Shown piece after piece: positions 34,629-46,412 of a stretch of DNA of 64,000 nucleotides. The DNA comes from Larus michahellis (taxonomy: Eukaryota; Chordata; Aves; Charadriiformes; Laridae). The stretch covers positions 7,501 to 71,500 of the forward strand of contig NW_027435929.1 in the NCBI RefSeq assembly GCF_964199755.1, given 5' to 3'. The first letter of the stretch is position 1. The number at the start of each line of letters is the position of its first letter. A model generated the notes under the pieces. It did not search any database. It was given only the letters and a program-made list of their open reading frames with translations, and was not told where the DNA came from. The position numbers were made by a program, and so were the translations under genes.

Positions 34629-36836
34629 TTCACACATAGCTATGCAACCTCACATTCACATGAAAAAAAAAAAAAAAAAGAGTACCCAACTATCTTCATA
34701 GAGGCGCCAGTCACATCTTCTCTCTAATACCACTTGCCGAGCCACCTCTGTATAGCGCTCCTCTTGGCTCCCCTGCATCACCCTGCACATCTCATCTCTC
34801 TGCATCTAAAGAGAGAAGAAAAAAAATCAAAAACATTACCCTGATGCAGAGCTTAATTCCAAAGGTCTTGTTTCTACTTTGGAATACTGTTCAATTAGAT
34901 CCAACTACAGCCTGCCATCAAAAAAAAAAAAAGCAGCCCACAAACATTACACCCCACACAAAGCAGCCTGAACATCTTTGAGATATTATCTCCTTCGCTA
35001 TCCGTGAACAGCCTCTCTGATGTAGCTCTGCTTATGCCAACACCCACTAATGAAACACCCATCCACCCAACCTACTGAGAGCAAGTCAATTCCTGATGAC
35101 TATGCAACTTTTGCCTCAGTCTCGACAGATCCACATATTAACTATAGACTCTCATCACTATTCTGCCTGCCCTGGACTCTACACACCCAGGCAGGGGGGC
35201 TCCAAGCCAGACACACACACACACAGCCCAACACTACACAGAATGCTAAAAACAATGCGCTTCAAGGATGAGAGAAAACTCTCAGCAAGAAGGATGACAC
35301 TGGGACTGAAGTCACCGTTGGGGAAGAAGACCTAGAGACTGTGGTGGTGATGTGAAGAGGCTCTACGGAAGCCCCTGAAACGAAGTTTAGAACATCGTCT
35401 GTGATAACAAGGGACTGTCGAGACCAATAAGATGTATGCGCAGGAAGCCTGGCTTCAAGACCTAAGAACATAATGACATAGGGAAGAAGTCCCAGTTGCA
35501 GAAGCGGGCCGTCCAGAAGCTTCCGAGACGCAAGAACGATGCATGCTTTAAGCTTCTAACGGAAGAAGAGTGGCAGCCGAATGGTGCTGTGCCCATGGGT
35601 GCGGGTGTTCCAGACCCTAGGGATGGCGCCTGAGGCACCATGCCGTGCTCCTGGAGCTTAAAGATGACCTTGAGACCCGAGAAGGGTCTAAGACACAGAA
35701 CACAGGCCACACGAAAGACAGGACAACACACACAGGCTGGAACCGCCCTGCCCGGGAATGCCAAACAGTAAGCCACATCCCTTACGTGCCTAAAGGAGAC
35801 TGCGCTCCAGGACAAACCTCTCCCTTATGCCAACTTCAAAGACACCTTTTTGCAATTCTCAACCTCGTCCCCTCTCGGGCGCCAGTCTCTCAACTTAGCT
35901 TTCGGAGGGCCAGGGGCCCAAATCCATCCTTGAGGTAGTCCACAGAAAACAGCCATCCAATACGTTCCTGTGGTCACCAGCTTCCTCCTCTTCCTCTGCA
36001 AAAGAAAAGGAAAAAACATTACCCCAAAAGCAGCCACAGCACCAGCAATAAGCATCCTGAGAGGAGATACCAACCTCTTCCACAACATCCTCAGCCTCGT
36101 GAACGCCAAGACATTCTGCTCGACCGCTCCGTGCCAATTCCAGAGTCTGACGCTGCGGCAACAGTTATTCACAGCACCTAAGAGACCAAGAAATGCAACA
36201 TTAGCACTGCGCTTCTGCCAAACCACCAGTCCCGTGCTCCTCCTCGATACTATCCGGCTCACCTCAAATGCGAGAGCCTAGAACACACCAGGCTCCGGCA
36301 ACACACAAACCCAACTGCAATACCTGTCCCAGAAGGACTCATGAACCCAGCTCCCTTTTCTAGCCCTCCCCCAGTGCCAAGCCCCTCTCTTCTCCCTGAC
36401 CCATCAGGGAAGGAGCCCCACTTCTTCCCCACAGCTCCTACCCTTTATTTGCCAGCCTGAACACCCAGCGTCGGACGCTTCTCGGGAGCCACTCTTCCCA
36501 GCCTCTCCCTGCGTTCCGCCACCACCTCCTATCTTCTGTCTTCCCACGGACTCCGGGCTCTGCTACAGACCCACAGAGTCAGCGAAGCCCTGACCCGACC
36601 TGCAACAGGGGCCTGCCGCAAGCCACAAAGGCTCCAGGGACACGGCGGTACCCTGCGCACTCTGGGGGAAGGCGACGAGGCACCCCGCATCCTGCAATAT
36701 GTTATGCCTTACGTCCCTGCTGCTTTCCTGAGAAATGTGAGAACTCCATCTACGGCTGCAGACAAGATGCTCACCCAGGCCCTGCAAAGTAATCTCATCA
36801 TCTGCCCGATTGAGACAAATTCTATTGGCACCTTAC

Positions 36837-36923
36837 CTGGGATACGGCAAAGCTAGTGGGGAAAAACAAACGATAAAGTTCCATCTTCAATACACTCAGG
36901 GATTCCAGGAAAATACGCCGTGC
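36837..36923 (-). other. exon-like segment, unit C (87 nt)
   Basis: The same acceptor ('cttttccag') and donor ('cccag/gtaagg') as unit A flank this segment. The inner sequence is close to A but differs in length. Confidence 0.4.
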
Positions 36924-37236
36924 CTGGAAAAGAGAAAACTGTACCCTTAAACCATCTCACCGCCCCCGAATGCTCATTACAACGTGACTGACCTGAAAAA
37001 CCCCAAGGAAGAGAACCAGCACATGAGGCTGCTGTCTACTATACATGCTGCCAGACCTCACCTGGTCCTCAAGGTCTTACCACCTCCAGCTTCCTACCTG
37101 CTATTCTCTAAATGGGCTAACATCTCCGCCCAAGGAACTGAGCCAGCTCCAAAGCTGCAATCGACTGAAGGACCAGCAGAGCTCTGACCCTGGAGATGCC
37201 TGGCAGCGGAATGAGCTGCCCCAGCAGAGGCTCTGG

Positions 37237-37260
37237 GTTATATACCCCGGGCCCTGCCCA
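37237..37260 (-). promoter_or_regulatory. TATA box and GC-rich block, unit C
   Basis: The minus strand reads tgggcagggcccggggtatataac. The TATA box is identical to unit A. Downstream 'ccag/gtgagg' is kept near 37060. Confidence 0.5.
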
Positions 37261-37813
37261 CCGCCCTTCCCACCAGCACCTGGTAAAGGGGCTGGGGCAA
37301 CAAGGCATAGAGCGTGCCAGAGGAGCAGCTGCTCCTTTCCTCACAGGCCTGAGAAGTACAGCATGCGAAACACCAAAACGGAGAAAGCGACCCTTAGAGG
37401 AAATGACAATACGTCCTCTTTTATTACAACTACATCAATTGTGTCAGCAATGGGGCCCAGTAGGTAAGTAAACTTAATTAATCTTTTGCAGGGCATAGAC
37501 ATAAAGAGAAAGACGTCATCCTGACCTAAATAGGCAAGAAGATCATTAAGCATAATAACAATATTTTTAAATCAAGACTCAATGTCCTTTAGTTTCCTCG
37601 TAAAAGAAACCCCACAACGAGTCATACAGCATTTCTAGCAAGACAACGCACATAACCTGACTTCTGCCAGAACTGTGTTCTGGATCGGACCGGCAGACAG
37701 AGCGCAAGCAGGAGCTTGTACGCTGTCTGTAATGCAGTGGCTGAGAAAGAACCAAGGCTTGGGGCCGCCGCTCTCCTCGGCCGAGTCTGCTCCCGTGCCC
37801 TGTCCGTCCTTGC

Positions 37814-38561
37814 TGTTGTGCCTTAGGCCGCGCAGTAAAACAAGTGACATGTGCTCCCTTTTAACTTCTCTCCTGATGCAGGAGAGAAGAGAGCGAGACT
37901 TAGGGACTGAAAGATAAACTGAACTGTAATGAAATCTTAACAGCAAAATAATACCAAGAAAAGACAACAGTAACAAGAAAATAATTAAATGCATACAGGA
38001 CATACACAACCCGATACGTAACTCCCAGGATGACCACTGCTTCACTGGCAGGCACGGGGAAAGTCCGGGACAGCACTCGGTGACAGACTGGAACCGGATT
38101 CCAGACCCGGTTGCATAAATGCACAGATGGGGGTCAAAGGACAATGAACAGACAGAGGAATCCTCAAAGGCCAGACAACAGGTACCGACCCCTTCGATCC
38201 CACTGCTTTTATACAGAGTGTGATGATGATGGGATGCAATACCCCATCGGTCAGGTTCGGGTCACCGGTCCTGTCTTCTCTTCACCGTGGGTGCGATCCC
38301 TCTACGCTTTTCTGCTTCCGACGGGGCATATATAAAAGTTAGCTGCACTGTGCTGTTATAGGAATAAGTATAAGCAAGAGCCTCTCTGCACGGCATCCCT
38401 TGGCATTAAGTGTAAATATAAGGTCTTGGCGCTCTGAAGGCAGATACTACCTGAAAAATACGTTATTGTTTTCAGAGAGTTCAGTTCATTGGAAGAGACT
38501 TACCTGCAAAGCAAAGTGACTGAAAACAACACTGGTTCTGTTGAACCTCAGTCCAGCACTT
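37814..38561 (-). mobile_element. ERVL-like LTR, unit C
   Basis: The + strand starts 'tgttgtgccttaggccg' and ends near 'cctcagtccagcac'. The minus-strand TATAAAAG is at 38213-38206. A + strand TATATAAAAG is at 38329-38338, shared with unit A only. Confidence 0.7.
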
Positions 38562-41111
38562 CCACGCATGGCTACGTAACCTCACATTCACATGAAAAAA
38601 AGTGGCCAAATGTATTCGTGGAGCCACCGGTCACATCTTCCCTTTAATACCTCAGGCTAAGCTACCTTTGTCCTGTGCTCCCGTCGGCTCCCCTGCGTAT
38701 CCCTGTCCATCTCATCTCTCCGCATCTGAAAAAAAAAAAAAAACAACACACCAACATCAAACATTACCCTGATGCAGAGCAGTAGCTTTATTCCAAAGGT
38801 CTCCTTTCTACTTAGGAACCCTGTTCACATAAGTCCAACTACAGCCTGTCATCCAAAAGAGAGAAGCCTGCAAACATTACACCCCACACAAAGCAGCCTG
38901 AACATCTTTGAGATACTGTCCATTTCACTAGCCGCAAACACCCTCTCTGACTTGGCTCTGCTTATGCCAGCGCCCGCTAATGAAACACCCGTCCACGCAG
39001 CCTCTCGAGAGCTAATCGATTAGAGATAACTATGCAACCTTTGCCTGGGTCTAGGCAGATCCTCATATTCACTACAGACTCTCATCGTGATTCTGCCTAC
39101 CCTGTACACTACACACCCGGGCAGGGCAGCCCCGAGCCAAACACACACAGACTGACGCTACACAGAACACCACGAATGACGCGCCTCAAGGATGAGAGAA
39201 AACTCTCAGCAAGAAGGATGACACCGGGACCAAAGTCACCGTCGGGCAAGACGAACTGTGGCACTGTGATGGTGACGATGTGAAGAGGCTCCACAGAACC
39301 CCCTGAAACGAAGTGTAGAACTTCACAGTTCCTGAGAAGGGACTGTCGAGCCTGACAAGACGGACATGCAGGAAGCCTAGCTTCAAGACCTAAGAACATA
39401 ACGACACAGGGAAGAAGCCCCAGTTGCTAAAGTGGACCGTCCGGAAAGTTCCAAGATGCAAGACCGATGCACGCTTTAAGATTCTAATGCAACAAGAGAG
39501 GCAGACGGTTGGTGCTATGCCCATGGGTGCAGGCGTTTGACACCATAATGATGGTACCCGATGCACATTCCATGCTCCTGGAGCTTAAAGATGATCTCGA
39601 GACCCAAGAAAAGGTCTAGAATGCAAAACACAGACAACACAATCGACATGGCAACACACACAAGCTGGAACTGCCCTGCCCAGGATGTGTTAATATAATA
39701 CTGGACAGTAAGGTACATCGTTTACCTGCCCAAAGGAGACTGTGCCCCGGGACAGCCCTCCCCGCTACGCTAACGTCAAAGACCCCATTACACAATTGTC
39801 AGCCTCCGCCCCTTTCCGGTGCTGGTCTCTCAACTTAGCTTTTGGAGGGCTACCATCTGATTCCATCCTTGACGTAGTCCACAAAACACAACCATCCGAT
39901 ACGTTCTTGCGGTCACCGGCTTACTCCTCTTCCTCTGCAAAAGGAAAAGAAAAAAATAATCCCAAAAGCAGCTACAACACCAGCAATAAGCATCCTGAGA
40001 AGAGACGACGACCTCCTCCACAAAACCCCTCGAGCCTCCTGAACGCTGGTGCAGTCTGATTGCCTCCTCCGCACTGATTCCAGAGTCGGATGCTGCAGCG
40101 ACAGTTATTCACGGCACCTAAGAAACCAAGAAACACAACATTTGTACTTCACTTCTGCCAAACCACCAGTCCTGTGCTCCTCCTCGATACTATCCAGCTC
40201 ACCTCAAATGCGAGAGCCTATAGCAGACCAGACACCATCAACAACCAAACCCAATGACAAAACTTGTCCAAGAAAAATGCATGAACCCACCTCCCTTTCC
40301 TAGCCATCCCCTAATGCCAAGACTTTAGAAACTCCCCCCCTTCTCCTGAACCATCAGGGAAGGAGGCTTACTGCTCCCCCACAACTCCTGCCCCTTATTT
40401 TCCAACTGCTCCTCAGGACCTGCTCTTCTGAGCCCTACCCTGTGTTTGGCAGACACCTCCTGTCTTCTGCCTTCACAGAGACTCCGGGCTCTGCTACAGA
40501 CCTGGAAAACTGTTACAGAACCTACCAGTAACCGCCTGCAAACCGCAAAAGCTTCAGGGCCACTGTGATACCCTACATGGTCTGGAAGAAAATGGTGAGC
40601 CATCCCTGCTGTTATGACCCTGTTGCTTTCTCAAAACAGATAAACTCAATATATGGATACATACAAGACAGTCACGCTAAATCCTGCTCCAATATCTCAT
40701 AACACATCTGATTGAGACTAACAAAAACACCAACTAACATAGTGTACATCAAAATTAGAAAAGAGTACAAAGTTCTATCTTCAATGAAGTCAGAAATTAC
40801 AATAAAACACACCACCTGCCATAAGCAAAAAAAGAACACATACTATTAAACCATTTAAACAAACTAAATGCTCCCTATAAAACTAAATATATGGGGAAAA
40901 AAAAAAAAACCAAACATACATCTCCACTTTCTATGGCAACCACCCTTACATTGAAAAATCTTACCTCTGACGTCTTACCTATACTAGTTTAAACACTAAA
41001 ACAAGCCTTCCCAAACAGCTGCACAAGCTCTAAAACAACGCTTAAGAAACATCAGAGCTCTAACCGTGGAAAAGCCCAGCACCAGAATGAGTTCCTGACC
41101 TGAAGCTGTGG

Positions 41112-41135
41112 CTCATATACCCCAGGCCCCGCCTG
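41112..41135 (-). promoter_or_regulatory. TATA-like and GC box, unit D
   Basis: The minus strand reads ggcggggcctggggtatatgag. The TATA core is changed to TATATGA, but the GC box and spacing match units A and C. Confidence 0.4.
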
Positions 41136-42292
41136 CGGCCCTGAGGCCCCACCCACCATCTTTCCCACAATCCCCTGGGTAAAGGGTGGGGCCAACCCCC
41201 AGAAGCATAAAAGCAGCTGAAGGTGCAGTAGGTGTTGTTATTTGCTTTAAGTTTATGAACTACAAAGTACTGAAGAGTAACCCTTGCTAGAAAAAACATT
41301 ATCTGCTTGTCCTCTGCAGCTACATCTATTACATCAATGATATGTCCAGGTAAGCAATTAAATTATTTTTTTATGGAATGTAGATAGAAAAAAAATAAAT
41401 GTCAGACTAATCTCTATAGCAAAGTAGCTTATTCAATGAAATGATAACATTATTATTAAAACTTACATACTTAAGTGTCCTTCAAGAGAAAAAATACAAA
41501 CCCAAAACCAATATATTACTGTGGGGTCATTCCTTATTTCTAGCGAGACTGTGTGCACTACTGAACTTCTGCCAGCAAGCCCTTCTTGGATGGGAGTGAG
41601 TAACAGAATCAGATTCTGTAAGAAAACCGTCTCAAAAACATTTTCCTCTGTGAAATAAGGTATTTACTGTAAATTGCTGGCAATTTCAAGTCATGTTGAT
41701 GATCTTTTTGACTTTTTACTCAACAGCGCTACTTGAGTCCCAACATACAGAAAGCAACAAAAAAGTATGGAAATACAAGTGACGTATTTCCTGAACCTGC
41801 ATAAAACACCCTAATTAACATCTAAGTAGCTAGAAGAAAAACAAATTGTAAAAGGCAGCAAAAATCATCATAGTGGACATATGGATTGAAGTAGATGAAG
41901 GCTAAGAGGAGACCTGAGACTATGGTGGACATTTTTAGGAAACCCAATACAAAGTAGAAAAATATTATAACACAGAAACCAAACACAAGGCTCTAGACCA
42001 CATAGATGACTTTGGAAAAGGTTCTCACAGAAAAAGATGTGTTATTGCATAGATTAGAGAGGTCCTGAAGGAGCCAGAGAAACTAAATATATCTTGGGAT
42101 GCGATGAGATCAACAGGGAATCGAGCAAAGTACGATTGTCCTCAGGGGACCGACTTCAGGTGCACCAAAAGCAAGAAAGAATAGGAAGACTGATGGCGTT
42201 AACCGTTGCAAACTTGGGAAAGGTTCTGAAGGGGAAAAAAGGGGTGCAGAGTGCGCTTCAGAGCTAAAATGAGGTTCTAGTGCTTAAGGGAT

Positions 42293-43547
42293 TGTCGCGA
42301 TTTTGTCCAGATTGGCCAATCAGAACAACAGATGGCCCTTCCCCCCCCCCTCAGAAAGGAGAGGAAGAATTAGGAGACGTATGAGTTTAGAAAAAGAACT
42401 AAACTACTTCAATTTTTATTGTTCGGTTATTATTTACTATTCTCTTATTTAATATTATTTTCATTAAAGAAGAAAGTATTGTATATATATAAAACCATAT
42501 CCAGCTCCCAGGATGACGATCACGTCACCAGCAGACACAGGGTAAGTCCCAGACTGGAGTCAGTGACGGACAGGAGCTGAATTCCAGAACTACAGTCAGG
42601 AGTGCTCGGATCGGGATCAAAGGCAGACAAACAGTGTCCTCTTCAGATGTCAGCCATTAAAGAAAAAGCGACCCAGAACCCTCTTGCCCTTTTGATCCCT
42701 CAACTTTTATACTGAGTGTGATGCAGATGGGATGGAATACTCTGTTGGTCAGTTTTGGGTCACCTGTCCCATCTGCTTCTCCCTGCAGGTGTGACCCCTC
42801 TACGCTTCTCTGCTTCTGACCCTCTAATGGGGCAAGCACCAGAGTTAGCTGACCTTGGTTGTTACAGCAATAAGTCTAAGCAAGAGCTTTTGTGCATACC
42901 ATTCCTTGGTATAATCATAGAATCATAGAATCATAGGGTTGGAAGGGACCTCTGGAGATCATCTAGTCCAACCCCCCTGCCAGAGCAGGGTCACCTAGAG
43001 CAGGTTACACAGGAACACGTCCAGGTGGGTTTTGAATGGCTCCAGAGTTGGAGACTCCACCACCTCTCTGGGCAGCCTGTTGCAGTGCTCTGCCACCCTC
43101 AGGGTAAAGAAGTTCCTCCTCATGTTTAGGTGGAACTTCCTATGTTCAAGTTTGTGCCCATTGCCTCTTGTCCTGTCCCCGGGCACCACTGAAAAGAGCC
43201 TGGCCCCATCCTCCTGACACCCACCCTTTAAGTATTTATAAGTGTTGATAAGGTCACCCCTCAGACGTCTTTTTTCCAGACTGAAGAGACCCAAATCCCT
43301 CAGCCTTTCCTCATAAGAGAGGTGTTCCAGTCCCCTAATCATCTTTGTAGCTCTCTGCTGCACCCTTTCCAGCAGTTCCCTGTCCCTCTTGAACCGGGGA
43401 GCCCAATCGGGACTTATCACTCTGAGAGTAAACAGTTGCTGAACAATATTCTGTCAATTTCAGACTTCAGTCAGTTAGAAGAGGCCCAGCTAAAAAGTAA
43501 AATTACAAATCAGAAAATTGATTCTGTTTTACCTCAAACCAGGACAG
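42293..43547 (-). mobile_element. ERVL-like LTR, unit D, split by CR1
   Basis: The + strand begins 'tgtcgcgattttgtccagat', has 'cttttatactgagtgtgatg' (minus-strand TATAAAAG at 42711-42704), is interrupted by a CR1 at 42914-43425, and ends near 'cctcaaaccaggaca'. Without the CR1 it is about 740 bp, as in the other units. Confidence 0.68.
42914..43425 (-). mobile_element. CR1 LINE, 5'-truncated
   Basis: This is the 3' end of a chicken-repeat-1 LINE on the minus strand. The + strand begins with the 'atcatagaatcatagaatca' terminal repeat and 'gggttggaagggacctctgg'. The minus strand encodes about 140 residues of the C-terminal end of CR1 ORF2, with the family landmarks '[20 protein letters not shown]', '[15 protein letters not shown]' and '[14 protein letters not shown]' and no internal stop. 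Only the end of the reverse-transcriptase protein is present and the catalytic RT motif is absent, so it is a dead 5'-truncated copy. The good reading frame and intact 3' repeats suggest a fairly young insertion, later than the LTR it splits. Confidence 0.96.
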
Positions 43548-44495
43548 GGATGTCTTATGAGAGCTCGGCGATGGTAGCGGACGAGTCCCCACCCGAGAGA
43601 CCGAATAAGCCTCACAGATAACAAGACAGAACTCCGAAGGGAATTTTGACCAAGTACAGATGACGTCAGGGGACAGAATAAAGGCATCCTAAACATCAAA
43701 GAAGTTGTTAAGGGTGCTCTGGAGAGCACAAAAAGAACAAAATCAAAAGGGAGCTGAAGTGCTGTGGGGTATAAGAAAGGACTCGGAAGACAAGGCTTTA
43801 AAAAGCGGAGGCGTTCTGAGGGGGTAGGGTAGGAAAAAAAGGCTCGGACATGCAGCAAGGCTTTAGGAGCCTCAGGAAGGGGTATGGACAAACTACAGAT
43901 GAAGGAGTGGAAGCGGTACTCCGTGGAGATGCCCTTGATGGTGGAAAGAAAGATGAAGGGGTGCCACGTAGCAAAGAAACACGGGAGGCTCTGATAGAAC
44001 AAGAGAGACGGAAAGGGAGATAAAATGCTATGAGGAGCTGTGGAGTTCCAGAAAGGTCTCGGGAGGCTTGGTGAGGGTGAAAAAAGGGGCATCGAGGGGT
44101 GCTGATAGACAAAAGAAGGCTGAGGGGAGGACTAGGAGGAACTTGGATGATCGTCTGAGGGGAGTACAGGTGTTCCCGGGTGGCTGGAGATGAAATACGG
44201 GAATCCTAGGTAGCACAGAGAAACAAATGAGTGCACTACATCTCAAAGACGGACCCACCGAAAATGCTATGAGATGCATGCCAGTTGCTGGGAAGCTCCT
44301 GAGGGGCATCGTGACTGGGAGAAGAAAAGTCCCGACGGAACCAGAGAGACAGAAAAGCGACAGGGAACGTGATGATTAAATCTGGAGGGGATCCAGGCTG
44401 AGTAAACGTTGCCTTGGAGGCCAGGGAACTAATAGCTGCACGGCTATAAGGAGGAGAGGACAGAAGAACAGTGTTGGGTGTTGAAGAACAGCCGA
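43548..44495. repeat. degenerate purine-biased repeat, ~250-bp spacing
   Basis: A weak internal periodicity is seen: 'gcatcctaaacatc' (43688), 'ccacgtagcaaagaaac' (43955) and 'gaatcctaggtagcacagag' (44203) look like one motif at 250-270-bp spacing. A similar 'agcatcctagatggcacaga' occurs at 51394. No gene is seen, and the minus-strand frame at 43529-44092 is not recognised. Confidence 0.4.
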
Positions 44496-44605
44496 GAAGA
44501 CCCTCCTGCCGAGCAGTGACATTCAGACTGGAAGGCCTTGCTTCCGAAACTCCTTCTCAGGGAGGAGTCTAGGTGCGGCTGGATCCAGTCTTAGCCTCCG
44601 ACTGT
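44496..44605. repeat. block C fragment
   Basis: 'ccttgcttccgaaactcc' and 'gaggagtctaggtgcggctg' match the middle of block C (18.2, 20.4 and 23.7 kb). The homology ends abruptly near 44605. Confidence 0.8.
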
Positions 44606-45114
44606 AAAGAACAGTTCGGCAACAAATTCTGTCACAGACTTGCTTTAATACGGCTCGAGCTGAGGGACCCCCTCGATGCTTTTCCTGTGCTTTATGAAGC
44701 CTCACCATCTATGACATAAGCTATTCCTGCCCGTGTTCACGTGACAAGCGCGTGTCTCTTCTCCAATTGAATTGTTCAGCCCTTACATGTCCTCTTCGAT
44801 GACTGGAGTTTTGATGCAAGTGCTTTGACCTTCTCACTCGGTTTTCTGATCTCTGTCCCATCTCACAGCTGTATCTCAGCCTTCTGCTGACTCAGGAGAG
44901 TAAGGTCCCTTTCTTCGTTTCCGAGAATTAGAGTTCCCTTTCCTTTGATCGTAACGGTCACTCAAATTTGTAACGTTAAGCATATGCTCTTCATCAATAT
45001 TACTTATACAGTTTCATTGTGTTAGTTAAGTTCCAATATATCAAATTCAAACACAACTACTATGCACCCTTCTTGGACTAGGGAGGAGCTCAGCCAAGGT
45101 CTGATATACTGCTA
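44606..45114. other. unclassified, possible LTR end on the minus strand
   Basis: Read on the minus strand, the segment next to the block C fragment ends attaaagc ... tttaca, which could be an LTR polyadenylation signal and terminus. No opposite LTR end is found and no repeat family is recognised. Confidence 0.25.
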
Positions 45115-45902
45115 GATTACATACACACTAAACTAGGCGGGTGTGTTGATCTGCTTGAGGGTAGGTTGGCTCTGCAGAGGGATCTGGACAGGCTGGACCG
45201 ATGGGCTAAGGCCAGTGGTATGATGTTCAACAAGGCCAAGGGCCGGGTCCTGCACTTTGGTCACAACAACCCCATGCAGCGCTACAGGATTGTGGCCGAG
45301 TGGCTTGAAAGCTGCCCGGCAGAAAAGGACCTGGGGGTGTTGGTGGACAGCCGGCTGAATATGAGCCAGCAGCGTGCCCAGGTGGCCAAGAAGGCCAACA
45401 GCATCCTAGCCTGTATCAGGAATAGTGTGGTGAGCCAGACTAGGGAAGTGATCGTCCCCATTTAGTCGGCACTGGTGAGGCCCCACCTCGAGTACTGCCT
45501 TCAGTTTTGGGCCCCTCACTAAAAGAAGGACAGTGAGGTGTTGGGGCGTGTCCAGAGAAGGGCTACAAAGCTGGTGAGGGGGCCGGAGGACAAATATTAT
45601 GAGGAACGACTGAGGGAGCTGGGGTTGTTTAGCCTGGAGAAGAGGAGGCTGAGGGGAGACCTTATCACCCTCTACAACTACCTGAAAGGAGGTTGTAGAG
45701 AGATGGGGGCTGACCTCTTCTCCCTGGTGACAAGTGATAGGATGAGAGGAAACGGGTTCAAGTTATGTCAGGGGAGGTTTAGATTGCATATTAGGAAATA
45801 TTTTTTCACTAAAAGGGTTATTAAACATTGGAATAGGCTGGCCAGGGAGGTGGTGGATTCACCATCCCTGGAGGTGTTTTAAAAAAAAGGGTAGATGTGG
45901 TA
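45115..45902 (+). mobile_element. CR1 LINE, left part (split by ERV)
   Basis: This is the + strand C-terminal half of a CR1 ORF2, of another subfamily than the copy at 42.9 kb. Recognisable segments are '[20 protein letters not shown]', '[18 protein letters not shown]', '[20 protein letters not shown]' and '[16 protein letters not shown]'. Two in-frame stops (TAG at 45463-45465 and a TAA shortly after) make it a pseudogene. It is 5'-truncated. Its 3' untranslated end continues at 50996 on the other side of the ERV, so this is one element cut in two. Confidence 0.94.
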
Positions 45903-45908
45903 CTTAGG

Positions 45909-45939
45909 TGTAGGAATGTATCTGAGAGAAAATGGCCAT
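45909..45939 (+). repeat. 5' LTR stub (31 bp)
   Basis: 'tgtaggaatgtatctgagag' plus about 11 bases equals the start of the 3' LTR at 50627, then homology stops. Confidence 0.88.
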
Positions 45940-46319
45940 TGTCGGAGGATGTCGGAGTGGGAGACGGACCCGGAGTAACGATGGAATCTCAATATGAGTA
46001 TGATCGTTCTCCCTTTATTCAAGTTTTCACAGAGTAGATATAGTCAGGCAATAAGAGCACGCGCTAGCGGCAGCTATAGGATTGGCTTACAGTCTCTGTT
46101 CACGCACTGTCCATGCAGTTCATTCACACATCAGATTGGTTACAAGAATTCGCATAGTAAATTGCTTAGTCATTAGCACAACATGTTTTCTACCTTCTCA
46201 GTTCCCGTTTTTCCCCATGTACTAATTCCATCTTCTACCACCTGTTTTGCCCTTAATCTAATCTCTCACAGTAGGGAGGCTGGCTCACGTGACCATTTTC
46301 TCTCAGACACATTCCTACA
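45940..46319 (-). repeat. complete LTR in inverted orientation (~380 bp)
   Basis: On the minus strand it begins 'tgtaggaatgtgtctgagag' (46319 downward) and matches the 3' LTR through 'gccagcctccctactgtg', 'ggaattagtacatgggg' and 'gtgctaatgactaagcaa'. The last ~150 bp differ from the 3' LTR and carry AATAAA (46019-46014) before a terminus ending ccgaca. It is therefore a related but distinct LTR subtype. Confidence 0.88.
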
Positions 46320-46412
46320 ATACTCCCTTTTTCTTCTTGATCCAGCCAGACCTTATGCATGGCATTTTCTATCATGTCAGTCACTTTGCGGAGAACACAC
46401 GAGGCTACCATG
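46320..46412 (-). pseudogene. env: inverted env 3' end with polypurine tract
   Basis: The minus strand encodes the end of a retroviral transmembrane Env cytoplasmic tail ('VTDMIENAMHKV') identical in most residues to the end of the TM frame at 50022-50609. An A/G-rich polypurine tract follows, just before the inverted LTR, which is the normal order at a proviral 3' end. Homology ends near 46412. It belongs with the inverted LTR as one piece. Confidence 0.85.

Larger units (their letters stand above)
31259..34711 (-). repeat. macrosatellite unit B (~3.45 kb)
   Basis: Same order as unit A with a large internal deletion around 32.7 kb. The promoter block is decayed: where A and C have ggtatataac on the minus strand, B reads gggtacaggaac near 33295-33306, though the GC-rich flank remains. 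The exon-like segment still has both splice dinucleotides. Confidence 0.85.
34712..38629 (-). repeat. macrosatellite unit C (~3.9 kb)
   Basis: Same order as unit A plus about 330 bp at 36.21-36.53 kb that A and B lack and D has in part. The segment carries 'catgaacccagctccc', 'ccatcagggaaggag' and 'cacagctcctaccc'. C and D therefore form a subfamily. Confidence 0.85.
38630..43547 (-). repeat. macrosatellite unit D (~4.4 kb without CR1)
   Basis: Same landmarks as the other units, but the right half (40.6-42.3 kb) is richer in A/T and more diverged. A CR1 is inserted in its LTR. The splice-like sites of the exon-like segment are not recognisable here. Homology stops near 43547, exactly at the LTR end. 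Confidence 0.78.

Noticed and set aside
42914..43425. Intact minus-strand frame as a functional reverse transcriptase
   Set aside because: Only the C-terminal end of CR1 ORF2 is present and the catalytic RT core is missing, so it is a 5'-truncated dead copy.
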